Assembly (NCBI GenBank): GCA_964508715.1
Contig: CAZDUX010000005.1
Coordinates: forward strand, 124,001-188,000
Reading direction: 5' to 3'
Origin: JAKALX01 sp964508715
GTDB lineage: Bacteria > Chloroflexota > Dehalococcoidia > Tepidiformales > Tepidiformaceae
Length of the DNA: 64,000 nucleotides
Within the stretch, counting starts at the first letter, position 1. Every line of letters starts with the position of its first letter. Shown here one piece after another: positions 24,590 to 33,238 of the stretch. The notes below the pieces were generated by a model, which saw nothing but the letters and a program-made list of their open reading frames with translations, was not told the origin of the DNA and made no database searches. A program made the translations under genes and the position numbers.

Positions 24590-24628
24590 GGGGCCATTCG
24601 GCCTATTTTCAATGGGCCGAATGGCCCC
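24590..24628. repeat. Perfect 14-bp inverted repeat
   Basis: GGGGCCATTCGGCC and GGCCGAATGGCCCC flank an 11-nt AT-rich loop between the divergent ino1 and iron permease genes. The stem is very stable. Neither side has a T tract, so it may be an RNA hairpin in a leader, a protein site or a cruciform rather than a standard terminator. Confidence 0.6.
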
Positions 24629-24743
24629 AACGCTCAACACCCCGCCACAGCTACGCTTGCCCGTGAGATCCTTCACATGCGGCTAAATAGATAGCACGTT
24701 ATAATCCAAGCCGTCGCACCGAATGACCAAAATATGTCTTGAC

Positions 24744-24772
24744 TTGAACAAATCATTAGGTGAGACTAATTT
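24744..24772 (+). promoter_or_regulatory. Promoter of the FTR1 iron permease
   Basis: TTGAAC (24744-24749) and TAATTT (24767-24772) are 17 nt apart. The DtxR-like box lies between and over them, as expected for iron repression by occlusion. Confidence 0.5.
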
Positions 24773-24774
24773 CA
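24755..24774. promoter_or_regulatory. DtxR/IdeR-like iron box
   Basis: The core is an inverted repeat ATTAG-N6-CTAAT. Against the 19-nt DtxR consensus TTAGGTTAGGCTAACCTAA, the site from 24756 matches at 14 positions by my count. It overlaps the promoter of an iron permease. The regulator gene itself is not in the window. Confidence 0.65.
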
Positions 24775-24795
24775 ATCCCGACTGCGAGGCCATCC

Positions 24796-25653
24796 GTGGC
24801 GTTCTCCTTCCTTGTTACCCTCCGCGAAGGCGTCGAAATGGCGCTCATCGTCGCCATTCTCCTCGGATACCTTCGCAACATCGGCCAGCGCCGCCATTTC
24901 AAGGAAATCTGGGCCGGGGTTGCCCTCGCCGCCGTGGTCTGCATCGCCATCGGCGCCGCCCTCCAACTCGCTTCAACCGAGCTCGATAAGCGAGTGGTCG
25001 AAGCCTTCGAGGGCTTCACGATGATCTTCGCGGTCGTGGTGCTCACAGGCATGGCACTCTGGATGCGCCGCCAGGCCGCTGGCGTCTCGGCTGAGCTTCG
25101 TGCCCAGGTTGACCAGGCCCTCAATCGTGGCTCAGTCACCGCAATGGTTCTCCTCGCTGCCAGCTCTATCGGCCGTGAAGGGCTCGAGACCACGCTCTTC
25201 CTCTTCGCCGGCTCCACCAACAGCTCCGGTGCTCCCTTTATTCTTGGCGGTGTTCTCGGCTTTTCGGTTGCTGCCATCATCGGCGTCGGGATCTACCATG
25301 GCAGCTCGCGGCTTCCCCTCAAGCAGTTCTTCACGTTCTCCGGCGTTGCTATCATCGTCATTGCCGCTGGACTCCTCGCGAACTCCGTCGTGAAGCTCTA
25401 CGAGGCGGCTCTCATTACGAACCTCGGCGACCGGCCGTGGGACACCGATCACCTCCTCTCCATCACCTCCAATACGGGCAAGTTCCTCAATACCCTGCTT
25501 GGCTACGACTCGGCACCCTCGATGCTCCAGATCGTCCTCTATTGGGGATACCTCGCCATCGCCCTGGGCCTCTTCCTTTTCATGCCCATTTCGAAACCTC
25601 CGCGCCCGGCGGCTCAGCCGCTCGCCGATACCGCAGTACCACCGGCTATCTGA
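24796..25653 (+). CDS. FTR1/EfeU family iron permease
   Basis: A 285-residue membrane protein with seven helices and both iron-binding REGxE motifs of the FTR1 family: LREGVEMALI at the N-terminus and GREGLETTLF in mid-protein. It imports ferric iron, usually coupled to an oxidase or periplasmic iron protein. I start it at GTG 24796 (SD GCGAGG, normal N-terminus AFSFLVTLREG) because the longer frame begins inside the DtxR-like box. The next gene, a cupredoxin lipoprotein 44 nt downstream, is probably the partner. Confidence 0.92.
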   Translation: MAFSFLVTLREGVEMALIVAILLGYLRNIGQRRHFKEIWAGVALAAVVCIAIGAALQLASTELDKRVVEAFEGFTMIFAVVVLTGMALWMRRQAAGVSAELRAQVDQALNRGSVTAMVLLAASSIGREGLETTLFLFAGSTNSSGAPFILGGVLGFSVAAIIGVGIYHGSSRLPLKQFFTFSGVAIIVIAAGLLANSVVKLYEAALITNLGDRPWDTDHLLSITSNTGKFLNTLLGYDSAPSMLQIVLYWGYLAIALGLFLFMPISKPPRPAAQPLADTAVPPAI

Positions 25654-25697
25654 CCCCCGCTTCCACCGAACCACCAGAGTCTATCGAGGTTTCCAGA

Positions 25698-26459
25698 ATG
25701 TCTCGTCTCCTTCCGCTCGCCCTCAGTATTGCCATGCTCGTTCCCATGCTCTCCGCCTGTGGCGGCGAGTCCGGCTCACGGCGCATCATCCAGATTATCC
25801 AGGCTGACGACGGCTGTACTCCGGCGGCCATCGACCTCAAGACCGGCGAAGCCGTTACCTTCGAAGTCCGTAACGACGGTAAGAAGGACCGCGAGGTCGA
25901 AGGCATCGATGGCACCAAGCTCGATGAGGTCCTTGTTCCCTCCGGCCGCACCCGCAAGGTCAACTACGATGCCCCATCGAAAGCCGGCACCGCGAAAATC
26001 AAGTGCTACATCCCGGCTGGCAACACCACCATTATCGAACTCAATGTGACCGGTAAAGCCGTCCAGGATGGCGGCACAACCCCCGCCAAGGACGACAACA
26101 ACTCCGGCGCGAAGAACCGCAAGACCGATAAGACCGCTCAGGACACTGTCACGGTCGCTCTCGATAGCTTCACCATCAAGACCGACAAGCCCACCGCCGT
26201 TGCCGGGCCAATCAAGTTCGTCGCCACCAATGAGAACAAGACCGATGTCCACGAACTGGCCGTCCTCAGGTATGGCGAGAGCGGTGGCTTCGAAAATACG
26301 GGCGAAATCGAAGATATCGACCCGGGCAAAGGCGGTGAAATCACCCTCGATCTCCCGCCCGGCAAGTACCAGCTTGCCTGCCTCATCGCCGCAGGCGAAG
26401 CGGGTTCCAGTAAAGACCACTACACCGAAGGCATGCACATGGAATTCGAAGTGAAGTAG
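25698..26459 (+). CDS. Lipoprotein with two cupredoxin-like domains, iron-uptake partner
   Basis: A 253-residue lipoprotein (LSAC lipobox at about residue 21). Domain one (about 30-115) is cupredoxin-like but keeps only Cys residues such as KCYIP. After a charged Asp/Lys/Asn linker, domain two (about 148-253) has a fuller set of type 1 copper-site candidates: VHEL, QLACLI and the ending HYTEGMHM. It follows the FTR1 permease, an arrangement like EfeUO-type systems in which the lipoprotein binds or oxidises ferrous iron. Copper binding is inference from residue order. GAGG lies 8 nt before the ATG. Confidence 0.82.
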   Translation: MSRLLPLALSIAMLVPMLSACGGESGSRRIIQIIQADDGCTPAAIDLKTGEAVTFEVRNDGKKDREVEGIDGTKLDEVLVPSGRTRKVNYDAPSKAGTAKIKCYIPAGNTTIIELNVTGKAVQDGGTTPAKDDNNSGAKNRKTDKTAQDTVTVALDSFTIKTDKPTAVAGPIKFVATNENKTDVHELAVLRYGESGGFENTGEIEDIDPGKGGEITLDLPPGKYQLACLIAAGEAGSSKDHYTEGMHMEFEVK

Positions 26460-26667
26460 CTTCCCCGGGTGGCTGCGACAGGCATCATCTCGCGCCCGCC
26501 AGTGTGCCCCAACGCTGGCGGGCGCACCTGCTTCAATCAGTGTCATGGCGAAACCGGGGAACCTGCCCCCGCCGAATTCTGCAACCTGCGGACTCCTCCC
26601 CCACCGCCCCTCCGAGTCCCACCTCCGTTACACTGAACCTATCCGCCCGGATCCGAGAGGCAGCCGC

Positions 26668-28332
26668 ATGAACATCGATCCCGCCCGCGCCGAAGAGCTT
26701 CGCGCCGCCTATGACGAAGCTGTTGTCCAGGAGGGCAAGGAACTCGCCGGCCCGTTCATGACTGTCTCTGGCAAGCAGATTGCCCGCCTCTACGACCCCA
26801 CTGATCTCCCGGACACGGACTACGAGCGCGATATCAGCCTCCCCGGTGAGTACCCCTTCACCCGTGGTATCCATCGGACCGGTTATCGTGGCAAGCCCTG
26901 GACTATCCGCATGTTCTCCGGCTTCGGCTCCGCCGAGGAGACGAACCAGCGCTATAAGGACCTCCTCTCCACGGGCAACAACGGCCTCTCCATCGCCTTC
27001 GACATGCCCACCCTCATGGGCTACGACCACGATGAACCCTGGGCCGAGGGCGAGTTCGGTTCCTGTGGCGTCGCCATCGACTCCATCGCCGACATGGAGA
27101 TCCTCCTCGATGGCCTCCCGCTCGACCGCATCACCACCTCGATGACCATCAATAGCCCGGCACCCGTCGTCTGGGCGCTCTTCATCGCCGTTGCGGAAAG
27201 GCGCGGTGTCCCGCGGGCGAAACTCGCCGGTACCCTGCAGAACGACATCCTCAAGGAGTACATCGCCCAGAACGAGTACCTCTACCCGCCCGCCGAATCG
27301 ATGCGCCTGGTGACCGACACCATCGAGTTCGCGGCGAAGGAGATGCCGCTCTGGAACCCCGTCTCCGTCAGCGGCTACCACATCCGTGAGGCCGGGGCCA
27401 CTGCCGCCCAGGAACTCGCCTTCACCCTCGCCGACGGCATCGAATACGTGAAGTGGGGCCTCGAGCGTGGCATGGATATCGACGACTTCGCGGGCCGGAT
27501 AAGCTTCTTCTTCAATAGCCACAACGACTTCTTCGAAGAGGTCGCCAAGTTCCGCGCTGCTCGCCGTATCTGGTCGCGCCAGATGCGCGAACGTTTCGGT
27601 GCGAAAAACCCCCGCTCCTGGCTCATGCGCTTCCACACCCAGACAGCCGGAGTCTCCCTCACCGAGCAGCAGCCCGAGGTTAACCTCGTCCGCGTCGCCA
27701 TCCAGGCCCTCGCCGCCGTCATGGGCGGTACCCAGTCGCTCCACACCGATGCGATGGACGAGGCGATCGCCCTCCCCAGCGACAAGGCCGCGCGGCTCGC
27801 GGTCCGCACCCAGCAGGTCATCCTCCACGAGAGCGGCGTCGTGAACACCATCGACCCCCTCGGTGGGTCGTGGTTCGTCGAGAAGTTGACGAACGAGATG
27901 GAGGCCGAGGTCCTGGGCTATTTCGAGAAGATCGAGGCCCTTGGCGGCGTCATCCCGGCGATCGAGACGGGCTTCTTCCAGAAGGAGATCGCTGACGCCT
28001 CGGCCCGCTTCCAGCGTGAGGTCGATACCCGCGACCGCATCATGGTTGGCGTCAACGAATACCTGGTCGATGAGCCACTCGATATCCCGATTCTGAAATT
28101 CGACCCCGAGGGCGAGAAGCGCCACCTTGCCCGCCTCGCAGCACACCGCGCCAACCGCGATGCCACCGCCTGGTCGGCCGCGATGTCGGCCCTCGAATCG
28201 GCGTCGGGCGAGCCGAAGGCGAACACCATGCCGTTCATCATCGCCGCCGTGAACGCCGGCGCCACCGTCGGCGAAGTCTGCAACCTCTGGCGCCGCGTCT
28301 TTGGCGAATACAAGGAACAGGTCGTCGTCTAA
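26668..28332 (+). CDS. Acyl-CoA mutase large subunit, isobutyryl-CoA mutase-like
   Basis: A 554-residue substrate-binding subunit of a B12-dependent acyl-CoA mutase. It has the TIM-barrel blocks of methylmalonyl-CoA mutase, with GYHIREAG supplying the conserved His238, but ends before the C-terminal B12 domain, so a separate small subunit must exist elsewhere. At the two residues that hold the methylmalonyl carboxylate (Tyr89 and Arg207 in the Propionibacterium enzyme), this protein has Phe83 (RMFSGFG) and Gln201 (YIAQNEY), the isobutyryl-CoA mutase pair. Automatic naming as methylmalonyl-CoA mutase would probably be wrong. GAGAGG precedes the ATG. A 624-codon antisense frame is a shadow. Confidence 0.9.
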   Translation: MNIDPARAEELRAAYDEAVVQEGKELAGPFMTVSGKQIARLYDPTDLPDTDYERDISLPGEYPFTRGIHRTGYRGKPWTIRMFSGFGSAEETNQRYKDLLSTGNNGLSIAFDMPTLMGYDHDEPWAEGEFGSCGVAIDSIADMEILLDGLPLDRITTSMTINSPAPVVWALFIAVAERRGVPRAKLAGTLQNDILKEYIAQNEYLYPPAESMRLVTDTIEFAAKEMPLWNPVSVSGYHIREAGATAAQELAFTLADGIEYVKWGLERGMDIDDFAGRISFFFNSHNDFFEEVAKFRAARRIWSRQMRERFGAKNPRSWLMRFHTQTAGVSLTEQQPEVNLVRVAIQALAAVMGGTQSLHTDAMDEAIALPSDKAARLAVRTQQVILHESGVVNTIDPLGGSWFVEKLTNEMEAEVLGYFEKIEALGGVIPAIETGFFQKEIADASARFQREVDTRDRIMVGVNEYLVDEPLDIPILKFDPEGEKRHLARLAAHRANRDATAWSAAMSALESASGEPKANTMPFIIAAVNAGATVGEVCNLWRRVFGEYKEQVVV

Positions 28333-28414
28333 GCGTGCTGCTGTTGCTTCGGTTGCCAATGCCTCCAGGGTTCGAGGCCCCTGTGTGCGTATCCCGGCCA
28401 CGCTCACCAGGCGC

Positions 28415-28420
28415 TAAGAT
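28415..28420 (+). promoter_or_regulatory. -10-like hexamer, leaderless spacing
   Basis: TAAGAT ends 6 nt before the ATG of the lipocalin-like gene, with no SD in between. Confidence 0.45.
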
Positions 28421-28426
28421 CTCCCG

Positions 28427-28855
28427 ATGAATCCCGATCCGCTCGTTGGCGCCTGGAAGCTCTCCTCGTTCGTAGTCACTCACCCCGATGGCCGCCAAAC
28501 GTGGCCGTTCGGCGAACGGCCCATCGGCCTTGCGGTCTTCACTGCCGATGGGTGGGCCTCCGCTCACCTCATGCGTCCCGACCGCCGAGACTTCGCCGAC
28601 GCGGATGCCCCGCCTTCACCCGAAGAAGCACAGGATGCCTTCCGTGGCTTCGTTGCTTATTTCGGCCGGTACGAAGTCGATTCCGAAAGACGGGTGCTGA
28701 CCACACATGTTGAAGGAAGCGCGCACCCGAACTGGATTGGCGGCAACCAGGTCCGCGACTACGAGTTCCGTGGTGAGCAGCTGGTTCTTCGCCCACCGGC
28801 TCGTAAGGGCCCGGCAGGGCCAACACAGATGGAGCTCTGCTGGGATCGCGCCTGA
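28427..28855 (+). CDS. Lipocalin-like domain protein
   Basis: A 142-residue protein whose N-terminus LVGAWKLSSFVVTHPDG and following beta-strand pattern (GLAVFTADGWASAHLM, a central YFGRYEVD and the HVEGSAHPNWIG loop) mark the lipocalin-like family of small barrel proteins. No signal peptide, so cytoplasmic. Ligand unknown; relatives are often beside polyketide or xenobiotic genes. It stands alone after the mutase gene and is convergent with a lipoprotein gene 10 nt away. Confidence 0.82.
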   Translation: MNPDPLVGAWKLSSFVVTHPDGRQTWPFGERPIGLAVFTADGWASAHLMRPDRRDFADADAPPSPEEAQDAFRGFVAYFGRYEVDSERRVLTTHVEGSAHPNWIGGNQVRDYEFRGEQLVLRPPARKGPAGPTQMELCWDRA

Positions 28856-28865
28856 CGGACGAGGA

Positions 28866-30086
28866 TCATCCAGGCCCGCACAACCCGCCGTGGCCGCCGG
28901 CGGGCCCATGGCTGGCGTAGCGGAAGGCCGGCGACCATGAGACATCGCCGCCGTACCCGTCCGGCCGGTCCGGCAGCACCGTCCGGTACTCCAGCGCTAC
29001 CGGGTCGATGAGGTACTTCGCACCGAATGACCCCGCTGCGATCAGCCCGCCCGGCGTCAGCCGCACATACCGCAGGTCGGCTGTCGGATTCTTCGCCTGG
29101 GATAGGTCCCACCGGATCAACTGACCGCTCAGCCGGTCGAACACTGACACCGGCCCGTTGCCGCAGTAGTTGTCGGTCCAGAGCACGTACCGTTCGCTGG
29201 CGCTGAACGGCCAGTTGTCCTTGCCCACCTGCGCATGTGCGACGAACGTCGTCTGCGCACTCGCGAGATCAACGATAAAGATGTCGCTCGCTCCGTTAGC
29301 GGCCGGTCCAGCTACGGCAATCTGCCCCGGTCCTGCTGCGGCAACGGCCACGGCGTCGAACGTGAGCAGGATGCGCCCTCCCGCATCCTTCACGGTGTAG
29401 GCACGCGTGATCGGTCCGCCGTAGTCTGCGGGCTCGACGACGTAACCGGCAGGTGCGACCGGCACCGGCGGTACCAATGCGAACAGCTTGTTCGAGTCGC
29501 CGGTGAACGGCGTGCGCGCCCCGGTGCTCACATCGACGAGGAACCGGTCGTTGCCACCCACGGCGAGCACCACGACATGCGCGTTATCAACGAACAAGCT
29601 CATCCGTCCGGGCCCGAGCGATCGCTTCTCTCCCGAAGGCAGGTCCGCCACGAATACCTCGGTCCCGCTGGCGAAGTCGCCGCCAGCCCCAGCTGCCCAC
29701 GTCGCCTTCGTTTCGTCGGGGCTGAACGAGGCGCGTTGAGAGGCAGGCCCGAGGTTGATCGCGTTCTTCGTCTGCGTGTCATACACGACCACCGACTTTC
29801 CATCCCACAACGGGAATGACGAAGCTGGTGGGGCTGGCAACACCTTCGTGATCTCCGGTGGCTGCGGCTTGCCTGTACCGTCGAGTACGAGCTGCCGGGG
29901 GGCCGCCACCGTCATGCTCGCGACCGCCGTCGGGGTCGTGACAGTCGCCGTCGCCGGGGCGGTTGCTGGCGCGGTAGCGCCGGGCGTCGTCGTCACAGTT
30001 GCGGTCGTGTCGTCGCCGCACGCCATCACCGAGAGTGCCGCCGCGAATACGACCATTCCCATCAAGACGTTGCTTCGAAAACCCAT
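28866..30086 (-). CDS. Lipoprotein with beta-propeller-like repeats
   Basis: A 406-residue lipoprotein: signal ending in VMAC (Cys23), a Thr/Ala/Pro-rich linker to about residue 60, then repeats of the type seen in TolB/WD propellers (DETKATWAAGAGG, VFVADLPSGEKRSL, VFDRLSGQLIRWDL). No catalytic motif is visible and the C-terminus is Gly-rich. GAGGTG precedes the ATG. It is 80 nt after the BNR-repeat gene on the same strand, and the two may form an operon. Function unknown. Confidence 0.72.
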   Translation of the reverse strand: MGFRSNVLMGMVVFAAALSVMACGDDTTATVTTTPGATAPATAPATATVTTPTAVASMTVAAPRQLVLDGTGKPQPPEITKVLPAPPASSFPLWDGKSVVVYDTQTKNAINLGPASQRASFSPDETKATWAAGAGGDFASGTEVFVADLPSGEKRSLGPGRMSLFVDNAHVVVLAVGGNDRFLVDVSTGARTPFTGDSNKLFALVPPVPVAPAGYVVEPADYGGPITRAYTVKDAGGRILLTFDAVAVAAAGPGQIAVAGPAANGASDIFIVDLASAQTTFVAHAQVGKDNWPFSASERYVLWTDNYCGNGPVSVFDRLSGQLIRWDLSQAKNPTADLRYVRLTPGGLIAAGSFGAKYLIDPVALEYRTVLPDRPDGYGGDVSWSPAFRYASHGPAGGHGGLCGPG

Positions 30087-30166
30087 CGCTCACACCTCGG
30101 GAGGGGACCAGTCTCTCTCCATCTTGACGCCGTTCCCAGCCCGAATGTTCCCGCAGCTCGGACCCG

Positions 30167-31309
30167 TTAGCCCACTTCGATGGCCCGCACGGAGAGAATT
30201 GGCGGCAGCGTGCCAGGCAGCCGGATGAACTCCTCGCCACCGTTGCGTCCGTAGTACACCTGCCCGTTTGTCGTCCCCAGGTACACGCCTTCCTGCTCCA
30301 TACCGTCCGTATCCATCGCGTCGCGGTAGATGCTCTGGAAGTCGTTCGGACCCGGTAGGCCGTTCGTCAGCCGCTGCCACGAACTCCCGGCGTCCTCGGT
30401 CCGGTATACCGCGAACTGCCCGGGACACACCCGGAAGTTGTTCTGCTGGAACTCCAGCGGCACCACGAACACGCGGTCCGGCACCCTCCGCGTGACCGCG
30501 ATGGGGAAGCCATGGAACGATGGGAGCCCCTCCGTCATGTCCTTCCAACTCTCACCGCCATCATCTGAGCGGAACACCCCCGTGTGTGCCTGCCCCCATA
30601 ATCTCGCAGGATTCTTCTGGTCCACCCGGAACTTGTGGAACTCATCGCCAGCCGCCGGGTCCACCCCTTCCGGGATTGGGAAATTGTCGGCGATGAACGC
30701 AAGGAACACCTTCGCCGCGGGCGTTGTCGCCACCGCATTGTGTGCACAGGACACCCAGCTCGAGCCGCCATCGCGCGTCTCGAATGTACCGCCCGTGCTG
30801 ATCGACACGTACATGTGCCGTGCATCGCGAGGGTCGACCTCCACTGTGTGCACCGCCGAGTCGCCGCCGCCGCTCATGCTCCACGTGGAGCGCGCTGGAT
30901 GATTGTTGAACGCCTCCACAGCTGCCCAGGTCTCACCGCGATCTTCACTCCTGAACAGGCCGGCCGGTTGCGTCCCTGCATACACGACACCCGGCTCGCT
31001 CACGTGGCCCAGGCAGAGCGACCACACATTCTCCACCGACAGCCCCGAGGGCTCCGCGAACGAGAGGCCCGGAGTGCGCTGTTCCCACGTCTCTCCCCAA
31101 TCATCGCTTCGGGCCACCGATCGCCCCCACGCCCAGTGATTCGATGCAGCGAAGATCCGTGGTTCGCTCCCCCGGCTATCCAACTCCATCTGGTAGACCG
31201 AGCACCCGGCAAGCATCGGGTCCGAGACCTCCCAGTGCTCACGCTTTTCATCCGCCCTGTAGACCCATGCGCCCTTACGTGTCCCTACCAGTACGTGCAC
31301 TCGTCCCAT
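30167..31309 (-). CDS. BNR/sialidase-type beta-propeller protein
   Basis: A 380-residue protein with several Asp-box (BNR) repeats: SDDWGETWEQ, SEDRGETWAA, TRDGGSSWVS, SDDGGESWKD and TEDAGSSWQR. These cap propeller blades in sialidases and in many non-enzymatic proteins. It has no signal peptide from the chosen ATG (31309, SD AGGG) and lacks an evident Arg triad, so it is more likely a binding or photosynthesis-stability-type propeller than a sialidase. Located downstream of a 555-nt gap that contains a terminator hairpin. Confidence 0.8.
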   Translation of the reverse strand: MGRVHVLVGTRKGAWVYRADEKREHWEVSDPMLAGCSVYQMELDSRGSEPRIFAASNHWAWGRSVARSDDWGETWEQRTPGLSFAEPSGLSVENVWSLCLGHVSEPGVVYAGTQPAGLFRSEDRGETWAAVEAFNNHPARSTWSMSGGGDSAVHTVEVDPRDARHMYVSISTGGTFETRDGGSSWVSCAHNAVATTPAAKVFLAFIADNFPIPEGVDPAAGDEFHKFRVDQKNPARLWGQAHTGVFRSDDGGESWKDMTEGLPSFHGFPIAVTRRVPDRVFVVPLEFQQNNFRVCPGQFAVYRTEDAGSSWQRLTNGLPGPNDFQSIYRDAMDTDGMEQEGVYLGTTNGQVYYGRNGGEEFIRLPGTLPPILSVRAIEVG

Positions 31310-31864
31310 GGCTTCTTCCCTCTCATATTCCTCAACGGATAAGAGAAGTATAGGACCTTGTTGTGTCTCACCGAGGACTAATATCCGGTGAATTCGGCAC
31401 GGCGCCTGGTGCCACTTTCTCCCGGCGGCAGCCGTGGTGGATCGGACGGCCACTGTCACCGGCTCCGCCGTGGCCGCCCCGAAAACAGAAGGCCGGCGAC
31501 GTTCCTTCTCGTCGCCGGCCCCGGCTACTGTCAGCAGGAGAGCCCTACGCCTGATCTTGACCCGTGAATCATCCCGTCTCCGCAGGCTTGCGGGTGGCGG
31601 ATGGCCGCCTTCGCTCACTGATCTGGCCCGTCGCTCGCGTCCGTCGAATGGTTTCGCCTACTCCCCATTTCATGTGCCCATCCTACGAATCGCTCTCGCC
31701 GGGCATTGCGAATCCAGCACCACTTTCGATTACAGGAGCATGTCAATAACTGGGTGGGAACGGCTCACCAGACGAGGGTCAATTGGCGATATCCGTGGCA
31801 TGGCTGTCCGGGGCACAATCGCCACCGTCTGGGCGACGCGGAAGTTCCGGACGGCCTGCCCCAG
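31310..31864. other. 555-nt gap without a convincing gene
   Basis: On both strands I see only short frames without SD. The gap holds one strong hairpin terminator on the minus strand at 31491-31520, about 180 nt ahead of the BNR gene and about 345 nt past the MFS gene. The minus-strand stretch between could be a long 3' tail, a small RNA, or a leader with attenuation. Confidence 0.5.
31491..31520 (-). terminator. Intrinsic terminator, minus strand
   Basis: A perfect 11-bp stem (GGCCGGCGACG / CGTCGCCGGCC) with an 8-nt loop, followed on the minus strand by TTCTGTTTTC. This is the clearest rho-independent terminator in the window. Confidence 0.8.
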
Positions 31865-33133
31865 CTACTCGAGCCGATGCACCGGGCGCAGCAAGAGTGT
31901 GGCCAGCAGCCCGATCACCGCCGCGATAATCCCGCTCGAGACCACCGTCGCCTGTGGGCCGAATGCGTTCGCCACCAGGCCGGCCTGGAGATACCCCACC
32001 GGTGTCGATGCGCTGAACACGAGCCCCCACATGCTCATCACTCGCCCCATCATCTCCCGGCTCACGTGCTCCTGGAGCAGCGCCACACCGAAGTTGATGA
32101 ACACCGCCGGACCGGTGATCCCGAAGACCACCAGTGTCACCATCGCCAGCGGTAGCGAACTCCCGGCCCCGTAGATCGTTGCGAGCACACCCCCGAGGAG
32201 CACCGAGACGCAGAGTAACCAGCCACGGCGCCGGGTTCGAACGACGGTGAGCAGCATCGAGCCGAGCACGATCCCGCCCCCGAAGCATCCCCAGAGGATC
32301 CCCACGAACTTGTCGCTCGCATGGAAGACGTCCTGTACGACGAGCACGATCGTCACCGAGAACGGCCCCATCAGGAACATCCCTGGCACCGCGCCAAGCA
32401 ACAGCACCCCCAGCAAACCCGGGGATCGGCGGATGTAACGAAGCCCGTCCGCGAGATCGCCGCCAATCCCACGGCCGGTTGGCGCGGGCAGATCCGTTGC
32501 CACCCGCCCAAAGATGAGGGCCGCAACGAGCAACGCCGCCACCTCCATCGCGAACGCCACCGTCAGTCCCGGGCCATCCGCCAACAACCCCCCAATCGTC
32601 GGCCCGCCGAACTGGAGCGTCGCCATGAACGCCATCGTCCCCAGGATTACCCCGTTTTGAAGCTGCGATGCGGCCAGGATTTGAGGCATCATGCTCTGCC
32701 GCGCGGGATTCGTGAATGCACCGGCTCCGCCAACAACCCCCGAGAGCAGGAACACCGGCCACACCACCGCTGCTTCGAATCCTGAAAGCCCGACGTAGAC
32801 AAGCGAGACCGCCGCCGCGAGCGAGTATGTCCGCACCAGTATCCGGCGCCGCTCGGTTCGGTCTGCCACGACCCCGCCAATGAGCGCCAGGATGGCGCCT
32901 GGCAGCGTCTGGCAGATGAGCGCTGCGGCAATCGCAATCGCCCGGTGGTCGTCGGCCACGCGGTCGCGAATGAAGAGCGGCACCGTCACTGTCTGAATAC
33001 CCACACCCGTCCCGGCAACGATCGACGCCAGCCACCAGTACCGGTACCCGGGCGAGGCAAACGGATTGCGCGTCCGCGCTCTCTCCTCAACCACCAGGTC
33101 GGGAACCGGGATATCCATGGCTCGTTCGGTCAT
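31865..33133 (-). CDS. MFS transporter (multidrug/siderophore exporter-like)
   Basis: A 422-residue major facilitator with 11-12 membrane helices and the loop 2-3 motif in GGVVADRTERRRILV (family form GxxxDRxxRR). The overall pattern resembles EntS/MFS_3 exporters, but the substrate is unknown. I start it at ATG 33133 because TACACT, a -10-like hexamer, lies 8 nt upstream of it; a GTG ten codons earlier is less likely. It is divergent from the metal ABC operon with only about 100 nt between, so the two may share regulation. Confidence 0.9.
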   Translation of the reverse strand: MTERAMDIPVPDLVVEERARTRNPFASPGYRYWWLASIVAGTGVGIQTVTVPLFIRDRVADDHRAIAIAAALICQTLPGAILALIGGVVADRTERRRILVRTYSLAAAVSLVYVGLSGFEAAVVWPVFLLSGVVGGAGAFTNPARQSMMPQILAASQLQNGVILGTMAFMATLQFGGPTIGGLLADGPGLTVAFAMEVAALLVAALIFGRVATDLPAPTGRGIGGDLADGLRYIRRSPGLLGVLLLGAVPGMFLMGPFSVTIVLVVQDVFHASDKFVGILWGCFGGGIVLGSMLLTVVRTRRRGWLLCVSVLLGGVLATIYGAGSSLPLAMVTLVVFGITGPAVFINFGVALLQEHVSREMMGRVMSMWGLVFSASTPVGYLQAGLVANAFGPQATVVSSGIIAAVIGLLATLLLRPVHRLE

Positions 33134-33215
33134 GGCGGCGAAGTGTACGGCATTGGCCGCCACGGGATACGAAGCCCGAGAAGAGCCCTCCGCTTGCCAC
33201 CACTGTTGAGAGTAC

Positions 33216-33238
33216 GTATCATTAGCTCGAGTTGATAC
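33216..33238. promoter_or_regulatory. Palindrome at the start of the metal ABC operon
   Basis: GTATCA-N11-TGATAC covers a -10-like TATCAT (33217-33222) and the first codons of the binding-protein gene, inside an AT-rich dip. It is a plausible operator for the Fur-family regulator encoded at the end of this operon, though it is not a textbook Fur or Zur box. Confidence 0.45.

Noticed and set aside
24760..24795. Upstream GTG start for the FTR1 permease
   Set aside because: It lies within the DtxR-like box and -10 region; the GTG at 24796 has an SD and the standard N-terminus.
26533..28407. 624-codon minus-strand ORF antisense to the acyl-CoA mutase
   Set aside because: Same compositional shadow; no motif, no SD, and complete overlap with a well-supported gene.
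31560..31670. GGGGAGTAG on the minus strand, reminiscent of the yybP-ykoY manganese riboswitch
   Set aside because: Only the first block matches; the second conserved loop is missing and the downstream gene is not a metal exporter.
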